Source: Pterois miles | Lineage: Eukaryota > Chordata > Actinopteri > Perciformes > Scorpaenidae | Assembly (NCBI GenBank): GCA_947000775.1 | Contig: CAMQGK010000052.1 | Location: 31,402,501 to 31,466,500 of the forward strand | DNA: 64,000 nucleotides | Direction of reading: 5' to 3' | In this document: positions 11,801-24,120 of the stretch, piece by piece | Layout: each line of letters starts with the position of its first letter | How positions within the stretch are numbered: the first letter of the stretch is position 1 | Notes under the pieces: model-generated | What the model was told of the DNA's origin: nothing | What the model saw: the letters and a program-made list of their open reading frames with translations, nothing else | Databases searched by the model: none | Position numbers and translations under genes: made by a program

Positions 11801-14800
11801 TGACTTTGGCACAATAGGCCCTCAATCATGACCTTAAATAGATCAAAATCTAATGGTATTAATTTTCATTTCATATTTGTTTGTTATCTCACAAAATCTT
11901 AATGTTTCTAAGTCAACATTAACCTGTCTGTGCTGGAGACATGAAGCACAGAAAAGAAAACTATTCCCTTTGTCCCATCTCAGGGTAACACAGCTTAAAA
12001 CTACAATTTTACAGAGATATTAAAAAGAACCCATCACATTTTACCTCTTTATCGCCACATTAGTGACGATTTCAAACACACGGAAGTCCTAAGGGATGCC
12101 AACAAGGTTGCTACAACCAAGGAAAATGGGTATATTGTTGCTATCTTGTAGGAGTGGGGGAAAAATGGCATGGTTTTGCAAAATTTTGGGGGGCTCAATA
12201 CACAGATGATCTTTTGTTATGTTAACCTCTTTATTTGACGGCTTAAGATAAGATAAGATAAGATATTCCTTTATTAGTGTCACAGTGGAGAAATTCACAA
12301 CGGTGAATATACTTTTATCATAAGGAACTAGAGAACCTAAGGAATCGATTGGGAGCAACCATGTCATGTCATTTTGCTTGGGGAGGAGGCTGAATACTCA
12401 CAATACTCAGCATATCACAGAATGTTTAAAAACACAATAAGATCGTACTGCGAGTTACGTATCGTGATAATATCGTATCGTGGGGCCTCTGTGACTCCCA
12501 CCTCAACTATCTAACGACTGAACTTCAATCAAAATTTGGCCTAAAAAATGGAAAAGACTTGCATGGCTGGTGAAGTTTTGGAGAGTTTTGTGAACATTTT
12601 GTCATCTCTTCCTCCCACATCAAGTCAAAATGGCGAGCCAGTTTTAAATCATTAAGCAGCTGCTTAATAAATTGGTATAAAAGGGTCTCAGTCCAATGGA
12701 TGTGGTTCTCCATGAATAAATTATCAGCTGTTCCAGATATGTTTCATATGAGTGAGTGTATCAGAGGATCTGCATGAATCCAGACCAAAGTGAATGGGCT
12801 ACAGGTTTCAAAATGCCTTGAGCTTTAATTTTAGATGTTGAAGAGATTTGTTCTATATTACAGGTTTTATCAGAGGAGAAGAGGGTGAACAGAAAACAGA
12901 AAGGAGACTGAAAACTCAGAAGTTGTATGAACTAAAAATGTAAAGTCTGCCAGGGAGCTGAGATCCATGGAGATGATTTACCAGTTTGGGGTTTTTAAGC
13001 GACCACTTGCTGCTACATATCAGACTGCTACTGAAATTTTTTTAGTCTCTTGAAGTCGATGCTGAAATTTATGTTGACATTTGGATATTTATAATGTGCA
13101 CCACAACACATGCAGAGTAAAAACATCATATTTGTCAGTACTCCATCCACAACATTAAGAATCCTGTTAACCACTACACTGTTTAAGTCCTTCAGGACGA
13201 TCTGCTCACACCAGTTCACTTTATCTTTCTTCATCCACAAACACAAGGTTACCGGGGGCAACAACTGCATCCAACGTCACCAGTGTTGACTACGACCTGG
13301 TGTACAAAATAGACATCTGGTGCCTTTAAAGGGGGTCGTGTTTACCGTTTACCTGATGGGAAGTTATGAACATGATATGCGCTGCATTTAAGTCGTTAAG
13401 TCATCATTAAGTCACGACGAACACCGCTGCTAAGCAACGGCAATATTAACGTCACTGTCTGAGTCTAGAAGCCACAGAGGCTAACAGTTTAGCAAGCTAG
13501 CTAGTGGGTAACATAATGCAGGAAATGAAAGACATTATGGCAGAGGAGAAAGATGAGGTTGTTGAGAATATCAACATTTTCCTCAGACATATTATAAAAT
13601 TACCAAGAAAAACAATATGCAACTAAAATTACAATATATTAACCTATCATGCACCGATAAATGAACTTCCACAGGCTCTGCCATTTCACACAACGTCAAC
13701 AAACACGTCACATGTCGTGAACTTTGGAGTTTTCAGAAACTTTCCATTTACGAGATCATGAATACGACATGAGAGGGTCGTTCATATGGATCCAACTCGT
13801 AAACATGGTAAACATGATCCCACTTGAAGGCACCAACATATTCACAGACGCCTCATTGTCTCCAGGTCAAGCTGGGCGCCATATTGGACCAGGCAAGACA
13901 GGCCCATAAACAAATACAAGTGAACGGGATTGGTGGAAAATTACATAAGGGTGTTTACTTTAACTTTGACAGCCCCAACTTAAAATATTCATTTCTAATC
14001 TGGTGTGGAATTAGGCTTATATAGGATGTATATATAGTTTCATTTAGATGTTTTTATAATTCATTGAAGCTATGTAGCTTTAGAATTCAGTATGTGTGCT
14101 TCAATAAAACGCTTTAAAAACGAGCGTTTAGAGTTGACGTAAACCACAGTCGGTGAAGACACCAATCGTGTCCTGACGCAAATGAAAAAGAGGCTCCTCC
14201 TGCTTTTTTTCCTCCTCTTGACTTCTTCCAGTTTTCAGTCTGCATGAGTGACATCAGCACAGACCAAAACATATAATCTGTGTGACCCAGTTTCCATGGC
14301 AATGCACGCTGGCTGTTGCTGCGGCGGCACACAGGCAGAAGGAGGTTACTCCATCCAGAGCCACAGCCTGCTGTGTGAGGGGGATAACAGTAGCAGGGGA
14401 GTCAGCTCACTAAATCCTGAGGCCCTGATATCATCTGACTGCCACTGAAACATACACACAGCACCGGCTTACACAACAAGACTCAAGAGTGGAGCAACGA
14501 CTGATCACTTCTGGCACACGGATAGTATTTGGTAAATTATTTAGTTATAGGTAGTAAATTGGATTTTCTATTTTCCTGACCAACATGATTAGTGCGTCGC
14601 ATGTAGCAGTGCTGTAGTTGTAGCGCCTGACAGGCCGCTCAGGTGCAACAATAACCCGATGCACAAACAGGTTAAATCCTTCATTTACCGCCAGCTGCAG
14701 CGTATGAACAAAACAGACAACTGAGTCCCCAGTTCACCCGACAGCTAGCAGCCACCATATTACGTTCACTGTTGTGAACACATGCAGCGGAAGCAGTTTG

Positions 14801-14811
14801 GTAACTACCAA

Positions 14812-14842
<31 letters not shown>

Positions 14843-17324
14843 CAGAAGAACACCTTGTGCACTTCAGCGGTTTCATTTCAATGACAGTTTAGCAGCTAAA
14901 CTGTTATTATTCCTGCGACTTTGGCGACTTTTACGCTGTGTTATGGAGTCACCATCTGAAAAAGGTTTCCTGTGTTGGGCAATGAGTTGAGCCTCCTCGT
15001 AACTGGCCATTGTGGCATTTTCTTGTGTTTTGTTTGCATGGAAAAAAAGCTGCTGTTGAGCTAGCAGGCTAGCTGCCATTTGCTGAACTTTCTGCTCTCG
15101 TTCGCTACCAGAGTAGGATGTGTAGGTCTGATGTCTGGTTTAGTGTCGTCGTACACACTCTTTCATCACTGCAACAGTTTCATTGTAAATCAAACAGACA
15201 CACTTTCCCTTGACTTCTATGAAGAAATGTTCATTTTCCCACTTCATTTTCTGCACTCACTTGCTATCATGTGTTTCTTTGGTTTTGCCATTTTTGGTCA
15301 CCCATGGCAGAATTAGTTGTTTTTTTATGGTTAACTGGTTGTCTTGTTTAGTGGAGAAGCGGCCTTGTGCAAGACAGTAGCTCCATGTAGTGTTAAAACT
15401 ATAAAGCCGTGCAATACAGTCAAGCACAAGTTTCATGTGTGAGCCATACTTCATTATACTCTTAGAGTTTCCTGAAGGCCATTTAAAAATGGACAACAGG
15501 CTGCAGTTTGGAGACCCCTGGTTTGAACTACAGCTGGGCATACACTGTACTGAATTTTAGAAACGTAGTGTAATTCTTACTCCTACTGTGTGAGCAGACT
15601 GTTTGCAATATAAAGCCAAAACTCACGATTTATATGCTCAAACTGTACGGTCCGATCATCAGCCATGACCTGAGTGATCAAACTGTATGTGTAAAATAGA
15701 AAAACAGCCTGTCAATGCACGCGGGCCATTCTGGCTGTTGACAATTGCCAATAAAGATTCATTTGAAAGCTCTAAGGCAGGTAAAGTTTGTTTACTAGCA
15801 GGTCTGTACAGGTCACAATGCTAACAAGGTAGAAACATGCGCCTCGATCATCTGTGTCATCCTGTCTGCTGAAATGTCTACAAAAAAGAGGCAGCGGCGT
15901 AACGTTATGGACTCAGAGGTGGCGAGGAAGACGTGGTAGAGAGAACTGAAGGTAAGCCAGCTACGTTTCACTTGCTATTTCTATTGGACATTGTTATGTT
16001 GACAGCTACGCTCTGATTACTGTAAAAAGAGGAGAGAAAAGATGTTGGGGAATCAGGGCATCTGTGGTCAGCTGACCAAAATTTCTGACATGTCAGAAAT
16101 CCATTTGACGGCTGGTAAAGATGAGTTAATCGGTCTTCAGTCCCCCCTGTATACCACACGGCAAATGACGCCTGATGTAGTTGAAATTTGGTCCGACTCT
16201 AAAATCTAAATTTGAGCTAAAAATTGTACCTTGCATGCCCAGTCCTCACTGCAGCGGTCCAGGGTTTGAGTCCAACCTTTGCTGCATGTCGTTCCCTCTC
16301 TGCCCCCTTTCATAACTATCACTCTCTCTAGGGATGTGTGATGGTGAGGAAAGTTTCCCACCGGTTAATAAACTTATGACACCAGTGTTACCGATTACGC
16401 CGGATGATGACAGTCAACATGTGTAGCTATTAATAAAGGTTCATCTTATCTTATCTTAGCGCGCTGACTCTGGTCTTTGCCGTTGGATGGCGGTGTGTCT
16501 GACCTTTCTGGTCCAGCTTTTGCTGCGAAGCTGCAGGTTTCCACCCAGCGCTGCTGTGTCGACTGCCTCATTAACGTTTTGGTTCCCAACTAGGTTTAAA
16601 TGTTTGGCTTTTCGCTTTGACAACAAATCCTCCACCAGTCTGATTGTTGCTTCTCTGAGCTGAGACTCCAAATGAAGCACCCACTTTCTCTTGAACTAAA
16701 TGGGTTTTATTTCTATAAAAAAAAAACTAAAAAACAGTGGGAGCAGTGGGCCAGTGTTGTAATCAGTGTGAGCCTGAAAACTGTAACACTGTTAACACTG
16801 ACTACCGCAGCAAGCCCACCTGACATGATGCAACTAAAAACAGATTTTTATAAAGGCTTTCAACGATTATAACTTACAGTATATATACTGTATACAGTAT
16901 ATGCTGTATATGTGTGTGAAATAAAACTATATTAGCACTCACTGTAATTTTGTCCCAGACACTTGACACTTGTCCCATCGGCTGTGCTGGTACAGATACA
17001 CATTTTAATTGATTACACTTTAGTTGGGTTATGAACTAACCTCCCTACTGAACTACTGTATGTGATCTGATGATGATCAGAAAGATCTATCAGTGGCCTC
17101 AAATCATAAATATCTATCAGATTTCAATCAGCTGAAACTCTTTTACTGCACAAACTTACCCGAGGCCTCTTCCAGACCACATGTCCGATCCTGTTGCCCT
17201 GGTAAAAGAGCGAGTCGTCGGTGGCGGGGAAGCGTGGGTCCTCGAAGAGAAGGTCACTCTGCAAGCACTGCCTCTTCAGGGTGGAGTACTGCTGCCCCTC
17301 GAAGGCCTTCACGGAAGTGAACAT
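2745..17324 (-). CDS. capn5: Calpain-5, partial gene (first two coding exons; continues past left edge)
   Basis: Calpain-5 is a non-classical calcium-activated cysteine protease. It lacks the penta-EF-hand domain and carries a C-terminal C2 domain. The two exons read here encode residues 1-99: the N-terminal anchor with the FEDPxFPATDDSL stretch, then the start of protease core PC1 with GQLGNCWFVAAC. The cysteine of that motif is residue 81, the catalytic position in mammalian CAPN5, and its codon is at 2799-2801. The exons join in phase 0 with GT-AG borders and give a protein that aligns without gaps to the family N-terminus. The 14.3-kb intron between them is full of repeats. Exons encoding the rest of the core, the C2-like domain III and the C2 domain lie beyond position 1. 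Teleosts carry capn5a and capn5b; I cannot tell which this is. The family assignment is firm. Confidence 0.93.
2975..3110 (+). repeat. Dispersed repeat shared with 25,399-25,530
   Basis: Both stretches carry AAAGCCCCCC, CCAGTGTATTTTG (or TTCTGG), TTTCATATTTCT and CATTTCCAGACTAAG in the same order and spacing. At 25.4 kb it leads straight into the fold-back family arm, so the two parts may belong to one larger element. Confidence 0.5.
4246..4494 (+). CDS. Unidentified open exon-like ORF (83 codons) on the opposite strand inside capn5 intron
   Basis: I do not recognise this protein. An ATG in good context (ACGATGG) opens 83 codons beginning MANNMVLNELLSLYRT and ending with the block HKRGEVRQK. 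That is followed directly by a GTGAGG donor-like site at 4495 and, nine codons later, a stop. Amino-acid composition is protein-like (amphipathic, several Cys and Trp, no low complexity), and base composition is richer in G+C than the flanks. A possible acceptor, TTTCTGCCAG, lies 13 bases upstream of the ATG. It could be the first coding exon of a gene nested in capn5, a fossil exon, or chance. I found no convincing following exon on the plus strand. Confidence 0.35.
4735..5800 (+). repeat. Cluster of three copies of a GTTGCAGCCCT-type MITE
   Basis: The string from CTGGTTTCTTTCCTCCTCTG through GAGTTGTGGACAAAACAAGA to AATCGACAATGAAAAC and TAGTTGCAGCCCT occurs at about 4735-4963 and 5330-5555, and partly at 5690-5795. 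A reverse copy is at about 32,820-33,070. There are no long ORFs. Confidence 0.55.
5979..6130 (+). mobile_element. Fragment of a TAGGGATGCACCGATA-ended hAT-like repeat
   Basis: Begins TAGGGATGCACCGATACATC and continues with CCGATACTGACTC. This end sequence is typical of dispersed hAT-type elements in fish. A related interior fragment (GCCGATCTATTCAATTCAG) is at about 1,930-2,000. Confidence 0.45.
6537..6620 (-). mobile_element. LINE 3' end, type B (CCACTGTGGGACTAATAAAGG)
   Basis: On the minus strand this reads CCCCACTGTGGGACTAATAA, then AGGAATATCTTA, a LINE-like 3' terminus. Related copies are at 12,243-12,310, 30,594-30,650 and 56,524-56,560, each ending in tandem ATCTT/TCTTA units. Confidence 0.5.
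7460..7945 (-). mobile_element. TAGGGCTGTCAA MITE, copy 2 (reverse)
   Basis: Reverse-orientation relative of the elements at 1,421 and 46,130. It contains CAACAGGCAACAACAGCTG and ACTTGACTATGACTTGATCC. The terminal repeats are eroded. The 73-codon ORF inside is a by-product. Confidence 0.5.
8027..8315 (-). mobile_element. tRNA-derived SINE, internally deleted, 13-bp TSD
   Basis: The body (CCGTTAGGGGTCGCGGGGGG, GGTTCACCCTGGACAGGTCA, GTGGGAGGAAGCCGGAGAAC) matches the copies at 20.6, 36.3 and 47.8 kb. ACTGAACATTTCT flanks it perfectly at 8014-8026 and 8316-8328. The B-box segment is deleted between GCTAACGTG and CTGTGAGGCG. Confidence 0.8.
8772..8829 (+). repeat. Tandem duplication of a 29-bp T-rich unit
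   Basis: The 29-bp unit starting AATTTTCTTATTC and ending CTATTATTTT is repeated almost perfectly (8772-8800 and 8801-8829). Confidence 0.6.
9925..10705. mobile_element. Long relative of the 232-375 hAT-like MITE
   Basis: Both ends of this roughly 780-bp stretch match the 144-bp element: a GCCGGGGGCCAAACAAATAC block near the left end and CGTATAATGCCCAGGTCTG at the right end. The extra middle segment is missing from the short copy, suggesting the short copy is an internal deletion derivative. No transposase ORF is present. Confidence 0.5.
11251..11440 (-). mobile_element. SINE fragment (same family as 36,326)
   Basis: Retains only the head-proximal half: CCTACGGGCAATTTAAAGTC, GTGGGAGGAAGCC, a degraded B-box region near 11395-11405 and CACCACCGTG at the head. 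No clear target duplication is visible. Confidence 0.6.
12243..12310 (-). mobile_element. LINE 3' end, type B, with AAGAT pentamers
   Basis: TAAGATAAGATAAGATAAGA followed by TATTCCTTTATTAGTGTCAC, i.e. the reverse of a LINE tail. It is short and 5'-truncated. Confidence 0.5.
13460..13860 (+). repeat. Dispersed repeat shared with 23,770-24,120
   Basis: Common blocks in the same order: CTAGAAGCCACAG, AATATCAACATTTTCCTCAG, ATTATAAAATTACCAAGAAA, AACTTTCCA, and CCACTTGAAGGCACC (CCATTTGAAGGCACC in the other copy). The identity of the element is unknown. Confidence 0.5.
17160..17324 (-). CDS. capn5: capn5 coding exon 1 (residues 1-55)
   Basis: This exon opens with ATG (17322-17324) and reads MFTSVKAFEGQQYSTLKRQ, closely matching the calpain-5 N-terminus. 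It ends WKRPR followed by a GTAAGT donor at 17154-17159. A 3' splice acceptor (pyrimidine-rich stretch then CAG) sits just upstream, so the exon begins at 17333 with nine bases of 5'UTR. The first exon of the transcript must therefore be non-coding and further upstream. An in-frame upstream ATG at 17355-17357 lies inside that intron and is not used. Confidence 0.93.
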
Positions 17325-20300
17325 GCTGCAGCCCTGAAGGACGACAAAGAGGGACACCGGTCAGATCTGCATATCACATATCGTCACAGTTTCATTCACA
17401 GCCTTCTGTTTCATCACAGGAACAACACTAACTTCCCCCGGCGTCTTTGAAACCAATGTCCCACCCTACACCTCTGCCTTTCCACTCACTCACACTCACA
17501 GCTGACTGACAGCAGAATCCAGCCGACTATAATACCGTAACAGGGAAAGCTCTCAGTGGAAATAGGAAGTCGATGTGCGCCGCTGCCTTGAGCACAGCCT
17601 GGATTCACTGGGTCAAAATGATTAATCTGTCAATTCACCGATACCCTCCGGGGCCTAATTATCACTGCTATGCATTAAAGGAGCCATGTACACATTGATC
17701 AGCTCAGTACTGGCTGGCATACAGAGGGACTGGCGAGTCAGCGTCGATGGAGCTATCGAAGGGATAACCACTAAGGAAATATCGGATTTATTGCTTTGGA
17801 TTTTCTGACTGTTGAACTAACGACATTATTTTGAGCTCTGATAACTCATGACAGGGAATTTTACTCTTAATTTATGAACAGTTCCAGCCCTACATGGCTA
17901 ATTAATCATTTAGGGGCAAAAAAACAATTGCTCATAAATAAAATGCTCATTAGCTGCACCCTGAGAGAGAGGTAACTGCTTTCACACTGTGAGCACCATA
18001 ATCAACAAGTCCTGGACAGTCGATATGTTTATCAGAGGAGAAAAATTATTCATGACTGAACTCATGGTCATCAATTTGCATACTTCCTCATCTACCTGTG
18101 TCATTTAATTTCATAATCAATACTTCAAGCCTGCTAGAACTATCGACTATGGACAAGAGATTTATTACAGGCATTCAAAGCCTCTCAGCTCATTGAACAA
18201 TGTTTCAAGCAAGGTTGCACCTGTTACGGGCTGACTAAATACACACTCTATGTTTCTTGGCGTGGATAATATTATGTTATGATATTGTGAGATGATGGAA
18301 AATGTGTTGACCTCTTGAAATAAAGCAGTGTCTACTTGCTTCCTCTCATCGCAGGTGTCTAATTTTCAACTCCGACCTAAATTCAAGACTATTTAAGGCC
18401 TCTTTAATACCACATAAAAAAACAACCTGTTTCCTGGTCCTACGTTCTTCCTCGCCCCTGTACTATAACTCGCAGAAGTGACGGTGTTTGCTGCAAGTCT
18501 GATGTTGCCACTGTCAAAACAATCACTTTTAGTTTATGGGTGTTTAGTGTCTCCATTGCTGCTTACAATAGGCCAGAGAGCGTACATGGGCAGCTAACTT
18601 CACTGTAAGGCTGTGGGGGGAACCATACTCGGGTACCTTGGCGGAGGTCGGCACTCTCCAAGTGCCACTCTAGTGTTGGGAGGCACCAATCTACCCTTTT
18701 CTTCCCTCATATGATTCTGAAATATGTTTTCTGAAAAGTTAATAAGGTGTAACATCACAACTAAAAATGCAATAAAATATATTTAATCCATGCAAAAAGT
18801 ACAGAAAACATCTACGTTTAACAGAAGAACTACTCGAACTTGGAATATATGGAGTAAATCTTCGGTGACAATTCAAGCACACGCAGGTTGTGTTTCAGTA
18901 TCATCTGTAGTTTTCCTCATCAACATTAGCTCACTGGAAACTTGATGCCACAATAATAATTAAAGAGCTTTAACATGATTCCTCTTAATCACAGTAGGAA
19001 CTTATTTTAACCCGACACTGTACAGCTCTGACATTACAGGGCTGTGACTACCAAAGCATACCTGAGCGTTTTCAGCTGAGGAAACACACTTCTGGTGGAC
19101 GTGGGCCCTGGCATGAACTGACTTCAACACAGGCTGCGTGTACATCCGGGTTGACTGTGAAAGTCTCAGGACTTAATGGTTATATAAATTGCTCTGGATG
19201 ACATTTTCCTAATTTGAATGTATAATTTGAGGGGTGAAGATGAGGATGTGGACTCTGGGGCCTAGCTTTGTAAATCTTAAAGAGTGGTAGAGGTCATGGG
19301 CCTGACAAATCCTCATCTACATGCAGATCAATACAGACCTGCTGTCCTCAAAGTTAATTAGCTCATTGCTCATATCAACAGATAAATGACAAGATACTGT
19401 ACATATGGGGTGTGTCATGTCATTACCAGATTTTTTTAAACTCTCAACTATAATATGGGTTTCAAAAATCCTTTCTTCTTTTAACTGTGAAGAAAATATC
19501 TTCTTAATTTTAACCAAGTAGTTTTAGGTACCTAAATTAAATACATTACATTTGGTTATTAAAGAATTGTGACCACGAACAGGTTATTTTACAGCTGAAA
19601 TATGATGAAAAACAATGCATCTATGATACGTTCTAGATTTAAAGCTAACATGATCTAAATGCAGAAGACACCACAGTATAATCCAGCACTGCTTGAGGCA
19701 CTTGAGTCTTGGTAGGACTCAGCTTCAAACAGAGGGAAGCAGGGGAGATGGTGTTCAGAGGATGTAGGAGGGATCATTCCTCTACAACTCTAGCTAAGCT
19801 CTCACATGAGATGTTCCTCTGATGCTGTTTGTCAGCCATCTTAAGGAGAACGACGCTCACATGAATTAGTTAAGCAGGTGCATCCCATTTTCATCGGGTA
19901 TTGAAACATGCTAACTTTATCTGGATGTCATACCTGGAAAGGAAAAATGCATGTTGATCCCCCAGAATGCATTGAATGCATGCAGTCACATCTCAGCCAG
20001 GTGTGAAGGACATCGGTACAGTATGACCTCTCTTTCAAGCATGACGCTTTTATAACATTACTGATCTCATGTTGGACAGTTAAAAAGTATTAAAATAAAT
20101 GCAGGAGAGTGGAACCACAGATGTCGTCTTATATATGCAACACATTCTTCTTCCTTGTCAAAGCCTGACGCCTACAGTACCAGCAACGTAACTCGACTGC
20201 CGACACTTTGATTAGAGATTCGGGTGTGTTATGCTAGTAGCAGCTAATGTGGCTTCAAGCTGCTGTCTCTGTCTGTCTGTTCGCCTGTGTGCATGTCTGC

Positions 20301-20581
20301 TCGTCTTTCCCGCTCTAGACTGACAAATATGACCTACGGCAGGCAGTGACAGTTTGGGTACAAGGATACGAGAGTCGATTGATTGCTTGGGTCATTTTTT
20401 TAAGCAAAATCCACAAATATTTTTGTAGTTCCGGCCACTGAAAGGAAAATATTTGCTTGTTTTCTTACAGTCTTCTGTGATAGTAAACTAAATATTAGAG
20501 GTGTGATGACATATTGTGCCACAATATAAACGCAATGATATACATTGCCAAGAGAAAAGCTGTATCGCAATATTTTGGGGA

Positions 20582-20899
20582 TCTATCCATCCATCCATCC
20601 ATCCATCTACTTTCAACCGCTTATCCCGTTAGGGGTCGCGGGGGGCTTGAGCAGATCCCAGCTGGCATTGGGTGAAGGTGGGTTCACCCTGGACAGGTCA
20701 CCAGTCCATCGCAGAGCACATAGAGACAGACAACCATTCATGCTCACATTCACACCTACGGGACATTTAGACTCATCAGTTGACCTGCATGTTTTTGAAC
20801 TGTGGGAGGAAGCTGGAGAACCTGGAGAAAACCGACGCTAACATGGAGAGAACATGCAAACTCCACACGGTAGCGTCCCACACTGAAGCACCGTGCAGC
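20582..20899 (-). mobile_element. tRNA-derived SINE with imperfect 12-bp TSD
   Basis: Has the (ATCC)n tail at the left, the conserved body and CACCGTGC head at the right. It is flanked by ATATTTTGGGGA (20570-20581) and ATATTTCAGGGA (20900-20911), 10 of 12 identical. The B-box region is replaced or deleted after AACTCCACAC. Confidence 0.7.
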
Positions 20900-21553
20900 A
20901 TATTTCAGGGATATTGTTTTGACTCTGATCAGCCTCCTCTCTCTATCGGTGCTCTCCACTCAGTGTCCACTGTGCAGTCTGGATCAATGTCCCGCCCAAA
21001 ACACTACCTGACTGGCTTACACATCATCAGCAATAGCCAATCAACACTGAGGATTACCGTGCTTTTTGAATAAAAGGCTACTTTTTCAGTCATATATTTT
21101 CACCATTCGAGTTTTGTTAAAATTATTATCGTAATATTGTATCGAGTTCGTGAACCCAACATCGTGTATCATATCGTATCGTGTGTCATCACACCACTAC
21201 TAAATATATTTGGGTTTTAAACTGAAAAATATGTCAAATGGGCTTTGGGAACTTGTGCTGGCTATTTTTCACTATTTTCTGACATTTTATAGACAAAAGA
21301 AAACAAAAGGCAGAAGTGAGCACGGCTCACATACCGAAGTTCCTAAGTTAAATAGTTTTCAAGTTCTGCTCCAGAAATGAAAACAGAAGTTGAAAATAAT
21401 CACAACCTCAGAAAGTCACAACTACACCACACTGTCAATCATCACACCAAATTTGAAGTTCGTAAGTTAAATAGTTTCAAAGTTCTGCTCCACAAACGAC
21501 AGCAGATGGAAAGATGGACGGACAGAGCGCTATATACCCTGACTACTATGACT

Positions 21554-21780
21554 ACGTTGTCATAAGATAAGATAAGATAAGATAAGATGAACCTTTATTA
21601 ATCCCCGGAGGGAAATTCGGGTGTCTTAGCAGCATCAACAACAGTACAGATAAATACAGTACAGTAAAAAGTAAAAGAGAAGGTGCAGTGAATGAAATAA
21701 GGTGCAATGAAGATAATTGACAATAAAAATAAATAAGTAACAGCAACAGTAATAAGTAAAGTGCATGGGGGTATAATTAA
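21554..21780 (-). mobile_element. LINE 3' end, type A, with pentamer tail
   Basis: Reverse of the element at 54,380-54,910: TAAGATAAGATAAGATAAGA, then TGAACCTTTATTAATCCCCG, then matching 3'UTR down to about 21,780. It is 5'-truncated and contains no ORF2 sequence. Confidence 0.7.
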
Positions 21781-22799
21781 TCTGTTCATCAAGACAGTAT
21801 ACTCGTTAGTTGTAGATTACTGCAATCTAAGTTCAACTTTAACAGAGAAAGCGCTCTGATCTAATGAATTGGCAACTAGCTCCAGAGCCAAATGAAGTAA
21901 TACAGCATACAACAAACAGAAGACAAAACATAAAGGGCATGTTACCCATAAAATTATTGTATAATCTAAAAATCATTATCCATGCAAACCGGCACACTGC
22001 AGTGCAGCAAAGTACTAAAGCCAAATCCAGATGAAGTCTCTTAAAGGCACATTACCACCAAGCAGCACTATCAAATGAAGTAGTTTTTAATTGGGCTGAA
22101 CTGACCTGCTCACCTCCCAGCAGTGCTCAGTGGCATCTAGTATCTGGGGAGAGTGGAGTGAGTAGAAAATGGAGGAATGCCAAATCAAAAGGACAACAGA
22201 AGCAGCTTGAGATCTGATGACTGTACCTTTCAAATAGAATTAACCTGAAGGCATTAAGAAGAAACTTTTCCTGACATTCAGGGAGATATAAGTCTTTCTG
22301 TAGACTCCCGCTGAATCCAAACAGGCTGTGAAACCGGCAGCTATGGAGCAGCAATATAAACCTCTCACCTGCACTAAACTCAGCTCCAGTATCTCTTTAA
22401 ACAATCTGAAAAACTGGTCTGAAATAACACCTAGTCTATGTTGTAACCATTAACTAAAGCCTGGAGTGTGCAGTCTTTGACCTTAATTAGAGAAAACAAC
22501 TTCAATGCAGAGGCATTAACAAGCTTGCCGGCTCTTGGATGAGTGATAAGTATATTCCTGGGGGAATGAGGAGGTCGCTGTTGGATGCTAAGTCTGACAG
22601 ATGGCCTGGTGTCTTGGCTCTTGACTGCATTGGGGAAAGCCATGCTGTCATCTGGCCTCTGTGGACGGCCAACAGGATTACCTGCAGAGAGCAAATCCTG
22701 AGACGCTGCTGCACTGGATGCCTTTACTATTGTGGCAAAGCACAACAAACACTGCTCTGAATTAGAGCTGAATAAACAGAGTATACTGTATATACTAAG

Positions 22800-23115
22800 A
22801 CTAGGACGATACACCTATCTCCAGATTCGATACTATCACAATACTTGGGTGCCGATTCAATACGTATTCTGATTCTACAACACGATATTGTGATTAAATG
22901 CAATTTTGGTTAACTTTTTAAACACTAGACCACAGGAAAAGTGGATATGAGAGTGGATATGACATCATGTTATTCAGACTACAACAATAAAAACGGTAAC
23001 TTCCTTCTACCTCCACATGAACTCAAATGAAGCAAACACATCGATTCCGTTATTAAAAAAATCATAACAAAAGAGAAAAAAAATCGTGATACATAGGTGA
23101 ATTGATTTTTTTTTC
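22800..23115 (+). repeat. Dispersed GGACGATACACCTATCTCCAG-type element
   Basis: Runs from GACGATACACCTATCTCCAG to TGATACATAGGTGAATTGAT. Blocks such as CTTTTTAAACACTAGA, ACTACAACAATAAAA and AACTTCCTTCTACCTCCACA recur at 28,384-28,530, 29,275-29,420, 39,715-39,880 and, reversed, 63,755-63,838. Confidence 0.5.
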
Positions 23116-23769
23116 TCTTTCGTAATATACTCTGTTGTGCTGAAATTTTCCAAGAAATTCAAATGTCCCCAACTGTCATAACACAACAGCTGACATATCA
23201 TGACTACATCTGACAGACATGTAGCAACATTAGCATTCATTTGAAGTCATGCTTCTATTCATCCGACGGATGCAAGTACGATAACGGGCCAAGTCCCTCC
23301 CTTTCCTCCCTATAAAAGATAAAGTCGAGAAGAAGTATCAGACTGTGAAAATACGTAATTTGAAAGACAACACACCCAAAAGTCGGGGAAGTGACATCTC
23401 TCTCCCTCTGAAGCTACGATTAATGTGTGTTTCCTACTGGGATAAACTCACACCAGCAACGGGTGTGATCGTTCTCTCTCTCCCTGGCTGATAAAATGAC
23501 CAGGAGTCACTGGATAAAACACATCAGGTAAGAGACTGTGTGGTCATTGCTACGTTAGCTGCCTAGCTAGCTAGTGATGTATATTGTGTGAGATGACAGA
23601 CATCACTAAGCAGTGTCATGCTAAACTAAATGACACTACGACTGACTGCAAAATCATCCTATATAACTGAGAAATGTTGTGTGTGATTCATGCCACAATT
23701 CAAACAATATCAAAAACTTATTTGTCTCTCACTGTTGACTAACATTCATATTTTTTCAACATTAATGTT

Positions 23770-24120
23770 GCTGCGAGCGTCTAGAAGCCACAGAAGCTAA
23801 CACTTTAGCATTAGAATATCAACATTTTCCTCAGGCATATTATAAAATTACCAAGAAAAACAATACACAAATAAAATGACAATATATTCACTTAATATGA
23901 AAAAATTAACTTCCATGGCCTCCGCCATTTCTGACAATGTCAACAAACGCATTCCAACTCGTGAACTTGGAGCTTTAAGAAACTTTCCACTTACGAGGTC
24001 ACATATACGATAAAAAAGCCAACCAGCAAAGAGCCAGAGAAGAATACAACATGAGGGTGTTCGTATGGACTTATCTCATAAACACTGTGCACACAATCCC
24101 ATTTGAAGGCACCATAAGGT
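23770..24120 (+). repeat. Second copy of the 13.46-kb repeat
   Basis: Carries the same ordered blocks as 13,460-13,860, with small insertions such as the AAAAAAGCCAACCAGC segment. There is no conserved reading frame between the copies, so it is treated as non-coding. Confidence 0.5.

Larger units (their letters stand above)
4495..17159. other. Large capn5 intron; repeats only
   Basis: Apart from the elements listed separately, I see no exon with family resemblance here. Poly-A at 14,810-14,834 and a (GAG)n run at about 10,943-10,968 are simple repeats. The olfactory marker protein gene, nested in CAPN5 in mammals, is not present in this intron. Confidence 0.5.

Noticed and set aside
13028..13270. 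80-codon minus-strand ORF
   Set aside because: No resemblance to a known protein and no exon-like boundaries.
17181..17450. 89-codon plus-strand ORF
   Set aside because: Antisense of capn5 coding exon 1.
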